Counted from the stretch's first letter, positions 35,736 to 49,090 are shown. The stretch is DNA of 64,000 nt from Platycnemis pennipes (GCA_933228895.1 OW121854.1:52866609-52930608), one strand, 5' to 3'. A program made the numbers and translations. The notes: a model not told the origin generated them from the letters alone.

Positions 35736-36480
35736 GCTGAATTTCAATTTCAAAACGCCTCGGCAGGGCAAGAGAGGCATTTTGAACTATCACGTTGCGT
35801 AACACACGATCTCAGCGGCAGTAACTAAATCGCTCCCAAGCCTCCATCCCCTACTTTTCCTGTGAATTAGAGCTTCCGCACTATCGCGTGCTCGTCCGAA
35901 ACTGCCCTGCAGGTCTGTGCGTGTCGTCCATTTCATGGCGCTGCCGCTGAACAGGGTACGGTGCCCACCCAGGCCCTTCTCCCACGCACCACCCCCCCCC
36001 CCCCTCCCTCCGGCTACAAGGGCCCGGCCGGCCCCCTCATCCTTTCCCCCCGAACAGCCACTCCTTCTCATCCTGTCGCTCACCCACCCCTGCCCCGGGT
36101 AAACATCATGCGGGAACACGAGAGAGGATGGGGCGGAGGACGCTTTCGTGCTGCCCCTTGAGGGCCTTCCAGTGAGACCCTCGGAGCAGCGTCCCTGTGT
36201 GCAGATGAGCTAAACATCCGACCACTTCGGGCACGCAGTCCACATCCATGCCACCTCTCCTGCTCCGAGTGAAATAGATTTCTGTGATAAGGTTCATTCG
36301 GCCCCGGGCTGGGAATGAGAGTGGGGAAACACTTTTCAGGCTACGTTGGAATCCTTTGTTTAGATTGAATTGAGTGAGTTCAATCCTTTCAGTTGTTCGC
36401 GGCACAAACGGCATGTTGGCGCATTCCCTTATTTGCGAGTGGAGTGTGTTTTCCTCTCTTCTTCTGCGCATGGGGTGATA
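35736..36480. other. GC-rich island with C13 homopolymer
   Basis: CpG-containing and pyrimidine-rich on + at 35960-36110, with a run of 13 C at 35992-36004. Overlapping frames (35790-36119 -, 36106-36471 -, 36370-36600 +) have no recognised domain; the C run makes Gly- or Pro-rich translations. Confidence 0.5.
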
Positions 36481-37240
36481 AATGCGGTTGAATGGGTGTC
36501 ACGGGAATGCTCACATGCTCACGCTGAGAGAGCAGTTCGTGTTTATCGTGACGTAAAAATAGCGTGTATGATATTGGTAAACATTGCTGGAGCTTTTTGA
36601 TTAAAGTTTCATTTCATCCTCTGGCCACGGAACAAAGAGAAAGAGATGCAAAAAGAGATATTAACGGCTACTTCTAAGGAATGCTCTGCAAGGCAGCTTG
36701 AAGGTGTTCTACAGAGAGAGAATAATCACCATCTATGCTTAACTTACGTGCAGCCTTATTTTACAGTACTACTCATTGAACGAATACAATTGAATTAATG
36801 CTGATCATGCACAAATATTTTCGCGTTTTTCACAATATCCAAGGAGGGTTTTAAACAATGCATATTACAATACATTGCTCATGTAGACTAGCATACAGCC
36901 CTGATGCTGATAATATAAGGTTCAAGGGTTTCTGAAATCAATGCTAAATACATGCTGAGTTTATGAGTTATACCATGCTATTACTACCTAAGCACCTTCG
37001 ATGGATAAGTTGCCTTAGATTTCCAGCTTTTACTTTCCCATTGGCTTAGTTTCTGTTACATAACATTATGGCCACTGCCTCCAAGAATCTTTACACATTT
37101 ATTCTTTTTCTTACTATCTTCCAACCGTTGTGGAGGAGATATTAATTATAAATAGACACAAAATATGACCTTTTCAACTATTATGTGATTGTCTTTCTTC
37201 CACACTTGGTTTTCCAAAATTCGAATTTTTCTCTGCGCTC
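36481..37240. other. AT-rich stretch, no gene seen
   Basis: Nothing supportable. A CTCTGCAAGGCAGCTTGAAGG string at 36684 only weakly recalls the family A tail. Confidence 0.55.
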
Positions 37241-37985
37241 TAATCCTTCACGCTGCGGATGATTTGGTGGGCCGACATTCATTAGCAAGCGTTGATAACG
37301 TCAGAGCTGTTTGAGGGTTTTACTCTTGCTTTGTGGCTAGAAATGGTCAATTTTTCGGGTGCCTGAACGGACGTTGGTACGTACCTTTGGTTATAGGGTA
37401 AGTAAGACTAGTGGAGTAGAGAGTGATCCGTTGCGGAACGATGAAGGCGCCAAAGGCCTAGGGCCCCCAGACGCTTTCAGAGGTGGGGAGCATTGGGGCA
37501 GTCGGTCTGATGGCTTGGGGTGGGTCAAGCGGAGGTTAGGCAGGGTAGCCCAGGGCTTTGAGTAGGGCAAGTGGGGAGTTATGGAGGGTGCGTAGCGTGT
37601 TGGAGGCTGAGTGAGAATAGGGGGATGGGGAGGCCGAGAGGTGGTTAGGCACGCAGAAAGTGTAGAGAAGCGTGTTTAGCGAAAGGGCCTTGTGGGAAGG
37701 AGGTGGGGGCGGGGGGAAGGATTCGGGTGCAGAAGGGTTAGCTAGGGAGGGGAGGTGCGCTGGACCCTTGCTTGCGTTTCTGAGAGCAGGCAGCTCTTCC
37801 CCTGGGCCTGGCCCCGAGGGAGCGTTCCAAGCTGCCCTCGGGTATTGCCATGGCAGCCGAGGGAAGGTGTATCCCTTGACGGTTGGATAGCAAAACCTTC
37901 CAAATCCCTTCTTTTGCCCTGCCTTTGCCTCCATCCCTTGCCCGAGTGGGGAACCTCTATTCTTCGTTTAACACTCAGCCATCTT
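37241..37985. other. GC-rich, G-skewed island
   Basis: The + strand is G-rich at 37430-37760 (GGTGGGGGCGGGGGG near 37700) and becomes pyrimidine-rich after 37880. A short GC stem at 37835-37863 (CCCTCGG...CCGAGGG around the palindrome TGCCATGGCA) is present. Frames on both strands are low-complexity. Confidence 0.5.
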
Positions 37986-38270
37986 AGCCTTTGTGGAAGA
38001 CGTAGATAGAGCCATCACAATAGGTATTTGTGCCCTGTGGATAGTGAGGCCCCATCAATGTAAGCTTGCTTAAACGAGGTATTAATTCAAAGAACCAATG
38101 GTGATCCGCCGCCAGAGACCGCCTAATTTTCAGTAAAATCACCCTGTAAGGGATCCGGGTATTCTTTACTCCATAAAGACCCCTGATTTAGGCTCTATAA
38201 CTCACTATTGTCAATGAACGTCGTCTGGCCTCATGAATGCTTCTTTTTCAGCTCGCTTTACACCCATGCT
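37986..38270. other. No gene seen
   Basis: Short unassigned stretch upstream of a LINE tail. Confidence 0.5.
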
Positions 38271-38582
38271 TTCATTTACATCTACATCTACACGATACCC
38301 TGCAAGCTACCGCGAGGGTGTGTGGAAGGGGCTGAAGATCACCAAGCATGCACTACTAACATGCAAACAAGCAACTATATTGTCTCATGCAACTTGATTG
38401 TTAGCATCTATAGTATTTAAGGGGTTAATACATGCATCATGCACTACAGAATACTCTAAAATATTTCCCCTACCTATCCCTTTGCTATGATGCCTATACT
38501 GTTCTCTTATAGTACGGGGGAAAAATGCCATTTTCAATCTATCGGTACGACAATCTATCTCTCTAATCTTATTTATCTGGTC
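38271..38582 (-). mobile_element. LINE family A remnant, about 310 bp
   Basis: Minus-strand 3' end with (GTAGAT) tail, terminal hairpin, 3' UTR and the last codons of the ORF (INKIREIDCRTDRLKMAFF, PRTIREQYR). Truncated within the DQINK codons at about 38582. Confidence 0.9.
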
Positions 38583-39197
38583 TGCATTGAACTGTGATCT
38601 CATACTACTGATGTTTGCTCACAACTAGCTAATTTTCCATTATTATATTTATTTACTGAGCTATAATCTAATTTAACTGGTAGCTTCATGATTCATTTGT
38701 TTTTATAATCGAACCCTCTCTTCATTTCTTAAGTTATAAGTCATAAAAACTGATATGCGTACCTACCATTTTTCTGTAGTATGAAAATGTTTAAGAAAGT
38801 CCTGAGAATCACGTAAAGTTACCTTTACATGCCGAGCACCTGAAGATGTTCATCACTGCCGAGATTGGTAGTAACTATGAGTGCATTATAACCTGTCTTC
38901 ATTCAATTGCAGACACAAGCGGAATAAAAAGAAATGAACTTGAGTTTTGGATAGTTTGCTGTGTAATTTTGAAATATTGTTCTATGAGCGTATGAAAAGT
39001 ATAATGTTTACACAGTAGGTTCACGCTTGAAAATTTATGAAGGGTATGGGGTAGTATTATCGTAGCCCGAAGTAGTAAAAAAAGGTTTAACAAACAATTC
39101 TATGGATTATTTGTGTGATTAATAAATTACTTTCCCAGTTTTACATAAGAGTTTAACATGGAGCAATTCAAATGTCTGAATTGGTTTATGTAAACTG
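38583..39197. other. AT-rich stretch, no gene seen
   Basis: No supported gene or repeat. Confidence 0.6.
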
Positions 39198-39575
39198 AAA
39201 TTGACGATTAAAGCAGCAGAAACGTCTAGGCTAGATATACTTGAAATATACTGGTACCTACAGAAGAATATAGAGGATAAATGGATCGGCCAAGTGACAA
39301 ACGAAGAACTCCTAAGTCGAGTGGAAGACAAAAGAAGACAAGCGCAAACTTTAAAAAAAAACGGGATATCTTTACTGGTCCTATATTATGATATGTTGGC
39401 ATTATGAAGACTGTAGTCAAAGGTGAAATAAACGGAAAGAATGGCAAAGGCAGGCCTCATACGATAAACAAACATCGGAGGATACAAAAGTGAAGAAAAA
39501 TGTTACTATTAGGTATTTTGCTGATAGGAGAATCAGGTGTGGAGCTCCGTGAAACTAATCAAAGATAGTGGTTCA
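39198..39575 (+). pseudogene. RTE-like LINE (family B) C-terminal remnant, + strand
   Basis: The plus strand encodes a decayed version of the same tail: TIKAAETSRLDILEIYWYLQ, then KWIGQVTNEELLSRVEDKRR, a frame break, LLVLYYDML in place of LIGHILRHDGL, then NGKNGKGRP-like codons in another frame. The end, GTGAAACTAATCAAAGATAG, corresponds to the ASNQS-stop end but the palindrome is lost. More divergent than the 28 and 32 kb copies, so probably older. Confidence 0.7.
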
Positions 39576-41017
39576 TGATATTTTTTCTTCTCTTATCGGC
39601 AAATTTTTGTTTTTAATTTATTTGTTAATCATGCAGGGCATTTACCTACTGCTTATACCTGTGCATATCGCATGCATATTATCTCTTACTAAACTGTACA
39701 ATTCAATGTATTAAATTAATATACAAACATTTTCTTCCTTAGGTTGTATAGTGGTGTATTGTTAATATTATTAATGCCTTCGTTTTGATCCACTTCATGA
39801 ATTATTAAGTGTAGTAATAAATTAAGGATACAATTAGATACTTATAATTTTCATCATATGAATCTGTTGCATTGTAAAGTCCATGCGCTTTAACGTTTTT
39901 TTCAACCAGAAATTAATCGTGTGAATGCACCCGTTTTTTCTGCATAATTTAACTTTTGTACTGGAGAAAATATGTCCTGAATTTCGACAACCACTCCGAC
40001 CTGATTTACTGCAATCCATGTACAAACATGTTTTTCAGATGTAAACATTCCGGGGTGATTCATTAATTTGAAGGAATAAAATGATCGAGCAGAAAATTTT
40101 ATTTTCGAGTTAAAAATTCATTTCTTGAAGTTACTAACTTCCTTTGGATAATCTGGGAAAAAAAGCAAACATTCTATTTGGAGTAAAAGAGGCATACCTT
40201 GTCTCACTTTCTCTGTGTGAAGCTGCTGCACTTTTTAATAGTCTCTCTTTTCTTTCGTACTCAATAAGCCAGCTAATGCACAACACTATTTCCTGGATAT
40301 GGACATTTGCCTCGTGTAAAACCCTTCTTTTGGCAATGAATTAACGCTAAATTGACTACAGACGTGCTGCTTAGTAATCTTATGTAACAAAATTATACTC
40401 AGCTTGAGAGCTGTTAAGAGATTCTTTCCACTAATATGCAGCCTAAAACTGTAAATTGTTTTGTGCTAGCACTCTCTAGAATACTTCTAATTATAAATAG
40501 GTGTAAAACGTATTTTACGTAAGGTATATTCTTTTTAAGAGTCAGTCGTGAAATGGCTATGAGGAAACAGAAAATATATTTCTGATGCATGATTCCGAAA
40601 TTACACTCTTCATTCAATGTCCGATTTCTCGGAATTCAGCTGTGCATCGGAAAAACTGATTCTGACTGCTTAAATATTACACAGCTACTTTGTGTGCAAC
40701 GTGTTCGTTGGCACTGCCCTCTTCTTCTCATTGAGTAATGCCGGTATTTCCGTTGGGTTGATATCATCAGTCGACATGTGTAATTTTGCGTTTTATTGTT
40801 TGGTTTGCCTACAAGTAATTTTGTTAAGTGATATTGGGACATGACTTTCGATCTGGTGAGGTTATTTTACCATATAAAAATCACCAGGAAAAATATAAGG
40901 AGGATACCGGAAGCCAAACCCTATTTCAATGTAGCTAAGTACTTTGAAATGAACTAATAAATTAAATTTTGTAATGTAGGCTTTTATATTCCCACTGGAA
41001 ATCAATTGCTGCTAAAA
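39576..41017. other. AT-rich stretch, no gene seen
   Basis: Short frames on both strands, none recognised. Confidence 0.6.
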
Positions 41018-41251
41018 AACTTACTGTTTGAAAAAATAGAGATGAAATTTGCTCAGATAAGCGATCAATTTCTCTTCCATAAGTATTCATTATTTTGTGA
41101 GATGAACGAACTTTACCTTATTTACAATGAAAAAAACTTACAGTTTAAAAAAATAGTGATGAACTTTGCTCAGATAAACGATCTATTTCTCTTCCATAAG
41201 TCTTTCTTATTTTGTGAGATGAACGATTTTTACCTTATTTACAATGAGATC
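41018..41251 (+). repeat. Tandem 117-bp duplication kept in one open frame
   Basis: Two adjacent 117-bp copies (41018-41134, 41135-41251) differ at 13 positions without indels. The frame 41006-41293 stays open across both, giving a 39-residue repeat (starting NLLFEKIEMKFAQ / NLQFKKIVMNFAQ). The frame has no ATG at its start (TTG at 41006). All 11 changed codons are non-synonymous, which argues against purifying selection. Probably a non-coding tandem repeat; a repetitive exon is the alternative. Confidence 0.9.
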
Positions 41252-41293
41252 AAAAACTCTACATTTAAGGTAATACTTTTTGGTCACCATTAG

Positions 41294-42160
41294 GTGAGCT
41301 ACTACTAAGACCATTTATTTAATTCTAAAACGACCAATTGGTTTACGTATCCTAGGGGAATATTTTCACGCGCAACGGTTCCAAGCTCGCGTGCACTTGG
41401 GAACCGCCCAAGTTCTCACTTTTATCTTCATCATGTCCTTCAAAGGATTTTGCCCTGTGAATTGGTCCCTTCTCTTAGGGCTCGCGTATTCCATCGACTA
41501 GTAGGTCTTCAACTTTCCGTCCTCTTAAGATTGATTAGAAGGGCAAAGAGAGAGGACTCGCGAAGAGGGGTAGCATCGGTAGGAGAAGGAGATATAAGAA
41601 GACACCTTGAAGAATGGTGCTTTTTCGGGAGGGGGACGGACTAGTGCATGCAGATGCGACAGTGAAGGATCCCGGGCGGGGCGGAGGAGAGGTTTGTGTG
41701 CTGGGTCGGAGCTGAGGGACATGATAAGGGGTGAGGGTTAAGGCTGGCCGGGGCATTGAGGGGTGGGGATGAGGAGGATGGTAGAGGCGCGTCCGTGGAG
41801 ATGGATGCGGCCCCAGGGATGCCGCGTGTCGCCCTCATCCCTCCCTTAAACATCCTGCCCCCACCACCCCACCGCCAACTCGCCCCTACTTTTTCTCCTC
41901 TCCCTTTCCGCTGCCTCCGCCGGTTTTCCACTCTCTCGCGTCCCCAAGCGCCCTTCTCTCATTTACTCCATCGCTTTCGTGGGACCGTTAATTTACTTCG
42001 TCCTTCCCCTCACCCCCCCGCGCGACCTCCGAGCGCGTACTTGAATGTATTAATCCTAGCGCAGGGCTTAATTTAGTTCATTATCCCACGAGTGTACGCG
42101 TTTATGTGGACGTAATGGTCTAGCTTCGTCTCTACTAGCCGGGGATAAGGGGGGTGGACG
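41294..42160. other. GC-rich island, purine- then pyrimidine-skewed
   Basis: The + strand is purine-rich at 41530-41800 and pyrimidine-rich at 41830-42020. The distal part, 42030-42140, is CpG-containing with TTAATCC and TTAATTTAG words. Frames on both strands are low-complexity. Confidence 0.5.
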
Positions 42161-43400
42161 ATCTTAAATTTCGGTTGCTTTTACGCTGAGAAGACTGAGT
42201 TAGGGTCGGAAGATGTACTGAATTCGTAGCTTGTGGTGAAATTGTGGAAAATACCATTGATTGGGACTGAGGATTTTTCCCATCAATGATCGGATGCTTA
42301 TTTGGCGATGGAATAGGATGATTTAACTTAAGAGATAAAAATAGACGCATAGCTAGACTTTGAGTTAGGAAAGAAAAAGTGAAAGATTTAAGAAAAGGAA
42401 ATATTGGTATTTTTGTGCCAAAGTAAAAGGGAAATAACGTCTTTAGTGTTGTTCAAACAATTCCGAATATTGGTATACTCTAATCTAGTGATTAATATCA
42501 GTATTTAAAAGCGCCTAAAGTAAATAGGTTTTATGCACTTGGACTACAAATACACGCTATTAAATTTCTTCTAGCTAACTCGATATTGCCGCTGTCTTTT
42601 GAACTGTCAACATATATTCAAGAATATGATTCCGAGAATCAATAATCTTGTTTCAATTATCTTGGCAAAATGATGTTTACTTCCTCAATCTATCGATATT
42701 TTATTTGAAGCTTATTTCAGGATAAGGATAGTTCTAACCATATTGTTAGAAGGATACTTTTCATGGAATGTTAAAGTTCAGCGGAGCAACAAGAAAATAT
42801 TGTAGGACTACATAACACAATGAAATACCGTATGGATTGCTGCTTCATCGAAATTACCAGTTCTATCGCCGTTTTTCTAAAGATTCTTACCCGAAAAAAA
42901 CAATATTTTAAATTCTATAGCTTTTTCACTTACCTTAATTTATCTTTTTAACTTATAAAACAAATAATATTTTGAATAAACTCACATATTGATATCCTGT
43001 GATATTTGCACGTAAGCAAAGCTCTCATTATTCGTAACACCTGCCGGATATTTAAGTATTCATAAGAATAGAAAACATTGACAGATGGTGTTGCTGATAT
43101 GTAGAACTACTACTTAAATTGATTTTTTTTAAGAAAAACAGGAAAATGTTGGTAGATATTACCGCCATAATTTTTCTCTACATACCTCCAACAAAATGGG
43201 GTATTTATTTTATATCCGAAGCCCTTTGTTACTGACGTTGATGTAACCGAATGTTAACTAAGTTTAGAAGCATAAACACATCAGCTTTGTCACAAGGACT
43301 ACCACGCGTTGGCTGACGTGGATCCTTGTCATAGCTTTTCCTCCTCTTCTTCTTTTGAATAACTAATTTCCTTCGGCTTAGAATTTTCCGGACTCTGGCA
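42161..43400. other. AT-rich stretch, no gene seen
   Basis: No supportable gene or repeat. Confidence 0.6.
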
Positions 43401-43935
43401 TAACTCGCCACGACAATGTCCGTTCCAAATGTCGACCCGACTCGGATGCACCCTCACTCAGGAAATAATGGCAGAAATCTCGCCGCAGTAAATACGTCTT
43501 TTGCAAGTCTCCGAAACTTTCTGGGCTTGGCGACGCCGCCGCGGGCTGCCCGGGAGAGCAGCGGTGATTGCGCCAGGCCAAATCCGTATGCGAGGTGACC
43601 CCTACGCGCACATTCGTCATATCGCTCTATCCGTCGCTCCCATGATACACTGCGACGCGGGCTCCTCTACGTCCTCCAAACATTTCCCTCCCAAACCCTC
43701 CGCCTGCCCCTTTTCCCATCCCCCCACACACCACACTCCTGCCCCCGGCACGACGTCCTCAGCGCGGATCCTCGCCGTGCTACTTTGCATTGCTAACCCA
43801 GCAGCTAGCTCTCCTCTCGCAGTCAAGAACAAACGACACATGCGCTGCAATGTCATCCCAGGGGAGTTGAGCAGTAGGAAGCGTGCTGGGCTTCGGGGAG
43901 CAGAGACTTGAGTTAAAATTTTCCACCCGACCAGT
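43401..43935. other. CpG-containing GC-rich island
   Basis: GC-rich with many CpGs at 43430-43660 (GCGACGCCGCCGCGGG) and less strand skew than most islands. Overlapping frames of 136 (+, 43501-43911) and 111 (-, 43617-43952) codons lack recognisable domains. A promoter or unrecognised exon is possible. Confidence 0.4.
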
Positions 43936-45640
43936 CCGTCAAGGAAAAACAAAGCCCCAAGGCTGATGCTTATTATGCATCGTTGACTTGCAATTCGTCT
44001 CGCTCCATTATGTAATTATGATTTGTGAATCTAGCAGCATATCTGTGCAAAGTTAATTTAAGGAGAGCATATCATGCTTATAATAACGTCGTACCGGGTT
44101 TTCCGTCATTTATTAAAGCACCTAATTGCTATCCAATTTATTCCGTATATGTTATTCCTGTATTATATTCCTGTTATCAGCTTCTGTAAACCCGTTGTAG
44201 TACATCTCCATAAAACTTTCTTGCAGTTTTCTAGATTGTGTTTTGTTTTGCAATGTTTGTAAAAGAGAGAGGTCTTGATCAAGTAAAAATTGAATGAAGA
44301 GTGATATATGCCCACCAGGCTACAAACTATGCTGGACTCATTAGTTCGAGGTAGTTCATAAAATCATTATAATTGCAGCAAAGTGGCTTAGTAAATAAGT
44401 ATAATCATAACCAATTAACTCATGCTGCAATTTTTCATGAAATAAGTTTTCGATGCATTTCTGTTTCTTGTGGTGGAACTTCAATATTTAAATCTCTATA
44501 AAAGCTAAAATATGAAATATTCTCTTAGAAAGACACATAAAATAGTGAAAATCGGGTACTGTAATTTTTCGTAGCAAATAATACTGAAGGGACTGCGAGA
44601 AAATATGGTGAATTAAACTCGAGTGGTAAATGGCTAACATACTGATGTAAAAACGGATACTCAAATGTTATGTTGCTCATACATTTGTTCGATTAAACCG
44701 CTTTTTGAGCTGCTTGATTATTGATATATTTAGGTTTTTTCATATGCGAATTAATTAGAAGTACGTGACCGTATACTAAGTCAAAAAACCTGGTTGAAAT
44801 TTTAAAGCATCAAGAACAAACTTTCCCCATGGGATTGTAAAGCTGCTTCTCCAAAGCGCTGCGTCACCGTCTGGGAATACACGGTTTTGAGAAAGCTAAT
44901 AAAACGGTTGGTAGGAGCAGAATTATAGCAGCACGAAAAAAATCGGCACTGACATTGCAAATGGATGATCCCGTTGGGAAAAATACCCTTCAATTCAAGA
45001 ATAACCAATAATGAGTATATCTTGGCTTGTCGTACTCATTTGTCCGGTTCAGTTATCGTCTGATTATTGAAATTTTTATGTTAAATGTGACTCAACAGTA
45101 TTATGCATTCAGTCTAAGCCATCGTTTTGTTTTAATTAAAGCATTTCCCATGATTCCTTATATTTAGGAGCCTTGTATCCAGATTAGTTATTCAGAGATA
45201 TGAAGCCCAAGTAAATTGAGTGGTATCCATCTTCCGTGAAAGACAACATACCTCTGTTGGACAACTAAGTGATAATTATTTGCAAGATGCTCGATGAATA
45301 AACATCTTTTCCAGTGCCTGTCTGCGGAAAAGGTTAGGTTTGAGAACGGGAAGAAACCATAGTCACTAGAGAATGGCCATAGGGTAGCATTTACGATATT
45401 GATGTTTTTACGCTAGAGGTCGTTACACAAGTTTAAGGCTTTAGCAAAAACGTCTCTTGGTGTAAACATCAATATATGAGCATCTATCCACAACTCTACC
45501 CTAATTCTCCTAGCGGAATTTTTCTTTTCAAATAGTTCTCTTGCATCAATGGAAACTTCTCGATAGCAAGAAAGCTTACTCTCAAACGATTCACATAATA
45601 TTAGGTGTGATTTAGTACATCGATTTAAAACATTTCCTCT
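43936..45640. other. AT-rich stretch, no gene seen
   Basis: AT-rich. An ATTATGCATCG word and CATTATGTAATTATGATTT near 44010 are homeodomain/POU-like, but such words are common in AT-rich DNA. Confidence 0.55.
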
Positions 45641-46950
45641 CCTCGCATATTTCTTCCACTGGCCGCGGAACTAAGAGTAGTAGCTCAAAATTCCTTTCTC
45701 CCTTTGTGAATCCCCTTCTTTTGTCATCTTGGACTCCAAGAATGGGAATTTTTTACCTCAGTCCAAGGTTATTTTGTAAAACGCTCATTTCTCACTGTTG
45801 TCGTCCTTTTTTCTCCAGAATTCCTCGGCGCATGCAAATACCACTCTAGTCGTTTTATATCCTTCCCATTTTTATATCCTTGTATTTATTTATAACTTTC
45901 GCGCTTGATGGAAGAAATGCTAGTGGAAATTACCTCTTATAATTTGCCATGTCCATCTCTCCTATTTATTCCAAGAATGGAATCCTTCGCCTCCCAGCCA
46001 CGTCTCACTCACCTTCTTTTTTCACATTTTACACCCATCTTTTACTGACTTTGTCCAGTGGTTCCTTCAGGCCACCCTCCCCTTACCTCTTCAATCTCGC
46101 ATACCAATCATCTTCAATGGCTGTGCAATGCGATGATTTTTCTCCTGCACGCGAGGATCTGTACTTTGTAGTTGTTATTCAAGGATATTCGTACCTCGGG
46201 GTAGTATTTATTCGTACCTCGGGGTAGGCGACCGACAGCAGGGGTTGTTCTCTCTCCATAGGTGGGTAATTGGGTAGAGTTAGAAATATTTCAGGGTTCA
46301 TGGTAACACACTGGGTACTGTTATTGGCTACGGATTGAAGGGGCTACAGTTGAAATCCGGGTGAAGCCTCTTCGGACACCTCCACCTAAAATCCTCGCGA
46401 TGCGAGTGTATTTGTATGATTGACCGAAAATTCATGGGATATACCAGGTTGTGCAGGGAATGTTTCCGTAACTTCTACCTTGAACGTGTGAATTTCATAC
46501 GCAAATGGCTTCTACCCTCACCTTTCAAATGATCCTTGAGGTGGAGCACTGGGTAGGTACGTAACCGGGGAACGGAAATAAAGAAAGTTGGCATAGTCAT
46601 TAGCTTGCTCTCAGTGAAAGTCACCAAGGTTTCCTCGGATAATCATCTCATCTGACGGACGGATTACTGCACCAGAAGGGCTCTCCGCATGGCACTTAGG
46701 TAGACACCGGTATGCAAAAGAAAAATATACACCACCGCCGGGAGATGAATCCGTTTTCTCGGGATTCGTGGCCAGTACTTTAGCCTCTGCATTAACCCGG
46801 TCTCTGAAGTATGCCGTGAACCGCATAAAGTAACAAATAGAAATTACGCCGCATGAAGTAACAAATGGAATGGTAATTTTAAAAAATACACAAACGTTAA
46901 TTTGAAAATGGCAAGGTCCTGAAGTCACGCATTTGCTTGTACTTCTCATG
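45641..46950. other. Moderately GC-rich DNA with two small tandem duplications
   Basis: Pyrimidine-rich at 45950-46110. TATTCGTACCTCGGGGTAG is repeated at 46186-46204 and 46209-46227. A 28-bp unit beginning CCGCATAAAGTAAC occurs at 46821-46848 and, diverged, at 46849-46876. Frames of 92 (+) and 112 (-) codons are unrecognised. Confidence 0.6.
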
Positions 46951-47488
46951 TACTTTGCTAAGCGGGGACGCTGCTCTAAGTCCTATGATGCTTCCCTTCA
47001 AGAAAACCGGCATTAATTCAAACTCTTCCCTACCCCTCCAAATGGAGTTATTTTGTTGGCTTCTTTCGATGAAATAGTCAAGAATGTGTCAATATGTTGT
47101 ATGTATGTATGTAGCAGTGATACATTTACTTTTTACGATACTCTTTATTTGTAAATTATTTGCAGAAATAGCACTTAAGTTTATTAGAAGCAACATATAT
47201 ACCTACTTTCGATAAAAAGCCTTCTTTTTCGTTCTTTACTTATGAAACCGTCTTGCTTTGTTTCATGACCGTTTTTTCTAAAAGGGTTTTATTTAACTTA
47301 CATTATCAATAAACAATAGTTTCCACCGAAACTGAGTATAATATGTAAAAAGTCTGTAATAAACCTACCCACTGGTACCTCTCTGTTTTTTTTAGGTTTT
47401 GCATTATTGAAAAGTTATGTTGGCCATGTCCAGGCGTATATAAATAGCTAAAGTTCCTGCAAGTAAACACCGCTAGAGCTTACAACTA

Positions 47489-47527
47489 CATACTAACCTG
47501 CAAGTCTCCGTAAAGGTGTGTGGCAAA
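47489..47527 (-). mobile_element. Divergent LINE family A 3'-tail fragment
   Basis: ACTACATACTAACCTGCAAG, then TCTCCGTAAAGGTGTGTGGC retains the module order on the minus strand, with several substitutions. Confidence 0.6.
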
Positions 47528-48481
47528 GGAAAGAATATCTGTTAGTCACAATGTGAGAGAATAATGAGACTTCCATTTCCTCACTAACGACTCATAGATG
47601 CCTAGACGTTCAGAAACTTCAAAATATGAAACCTCATTATTGTTGGGGCTCTGAGGGGCTAAGTGGATATGCCATTACTCCAAAGAGAAAGAAAAATATC
47701 GGCTTTACCCCATATTTCATCCTCTTCAGGGTAATGGTGTATCAGGTAGCAAGCCTTTTATCGAGTTTTACCTCATTTTTCTTGTATTTTCGAATGTATG
47801 AAAGGAAATCGGGAACTTAGACAATGTAATTAAACCAGAAATAGTTTTAAGATAAATGAAAACTATTTTTCATTTTTTAAATTCAAAGATGCCTGAATAA
47901 AGAGTATATTGATTCTGGCATAAAATGTTAGGGTTATGGACATCACTTGAAATTCCGTTTTCTGCATAAAGGCCATTAAGTTGACAATAATAAGGTTTTC
48001 AAGGTTTTTCTGTGGTTCGGTTACTTATGCAGATGCATATAATTAGTGGATCGAATTTGTAAAATAATAGCTGAATTTGAATGGAACAGGATAATGATTA
48101 TAACATGATTATTACCTAATTTTTGGAGCAACCATGATGTTTCATTCACTGTATTTTATTGTTAACCCATGTATAGGAAATAACTTTAGTTATTTTCGTG
48201 GTATTCCAATCGGTATAAGCTTGAAAGAAGATGAAATTTAGTAGTTTTTTATATGCATCCCTTGAAAATCCTCAAGGAAGCAATCACATGCGCGTATCGT
48301 TGTTTTTATTTTTTAGTCATTGCTTCATCGTTAAATTTATTTACACATTATGCTGTAAAAATTGCTAATGGTTCATATAGGATTATACTAAAAACAATTT
48401 CTCTGCGCATAATAGATAGCTATATGAGCAGCGTGGCATCTTGATGTCAAGTCTTGTTATTCTAAAAGCTAAAAGCTTGCT

Positions 48482-48536
48482 CATCTACACTTTTAAAATA
48501 CCCTGCCATTCACCTCAATGGTTTGTGACAGGGGAT
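48482..48536 (-). mobile_element. Solo 3' tail of LINE family A, diverged
   Basis: CATCTACAC, then AATACCCTGCCATTCACCTC and AATGGTTTGTGACAGGGG. The middle is changed, but the closing CCCTG/CAGGG stem still pairs. Confidence 0.7.
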
Positions 48537-49090
48537 GAACAACACTATGCATGTATTATTATAGAGCAAGTGAACCTTTTATTCGGTTAATTACCTACTT
48601 TACATATTTCCGGTTACTTTGAAAATATATAATGTACAAATCTCATTGTCCTAAGAAATAAAGTATTTTAGCATTCACTGCTAGTAATGTAACGACATCA
48701 TCCACTTGAGAGGATAGAAAACATTCAGAAGGCTTAGAAAATTGTGATGTGCTATAGCTGCGTTGTCACAAAAATTATTAAATGCATTCACAGCCTTCCA
48801 ACACAATGCTTCTAGGCATGAGGGTATACATTGTGGGACAACCACTATGCCAGATTATTGGAGCGTAAAGATCGGTCCAATTCTCTTAGATCCGCGTTGG
48901 TGGCGTCCAATCCTCACAATTTCTTGAGAGGCAATCGATGCGTCTGGAAAAAGTGTCCTAGTTATTGTAGACTATTTTTTTTCAAACACTCCTGGATGCA
49001 CGTTAAAGTGGATCGGAACCAAGCGCTTCCATTCCTATCTAAAATCCGTTTCGTAGTGAATAACGTCAAATATATTGCACGTATCCCCGT

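Larger units (their letters stand above)
46951..49090. other. AT-rich stretch with two LINE tail fragments
   Basis: Apart from the family A tails at 47489-47527 and 48482-48536, no supported gene or repeat. A GTATGTATGTATGTA microsatellite lies at 47100. Confidence 0.55.

Noticed and set aside
36683..36718. CTCTGCAAGGCAGCTTGAAG word as another LINE family A tail
   Set aside because: It lacks the CTACATC tail and the closing stem; similarity is too weak.
37835..37863. CCCTCGG/CCGAGGG stem as a terminator
   Set aside because: Intrinsic terminators are a bacterial feature, no U-run follows, and the context is a eukaryotic GC island.
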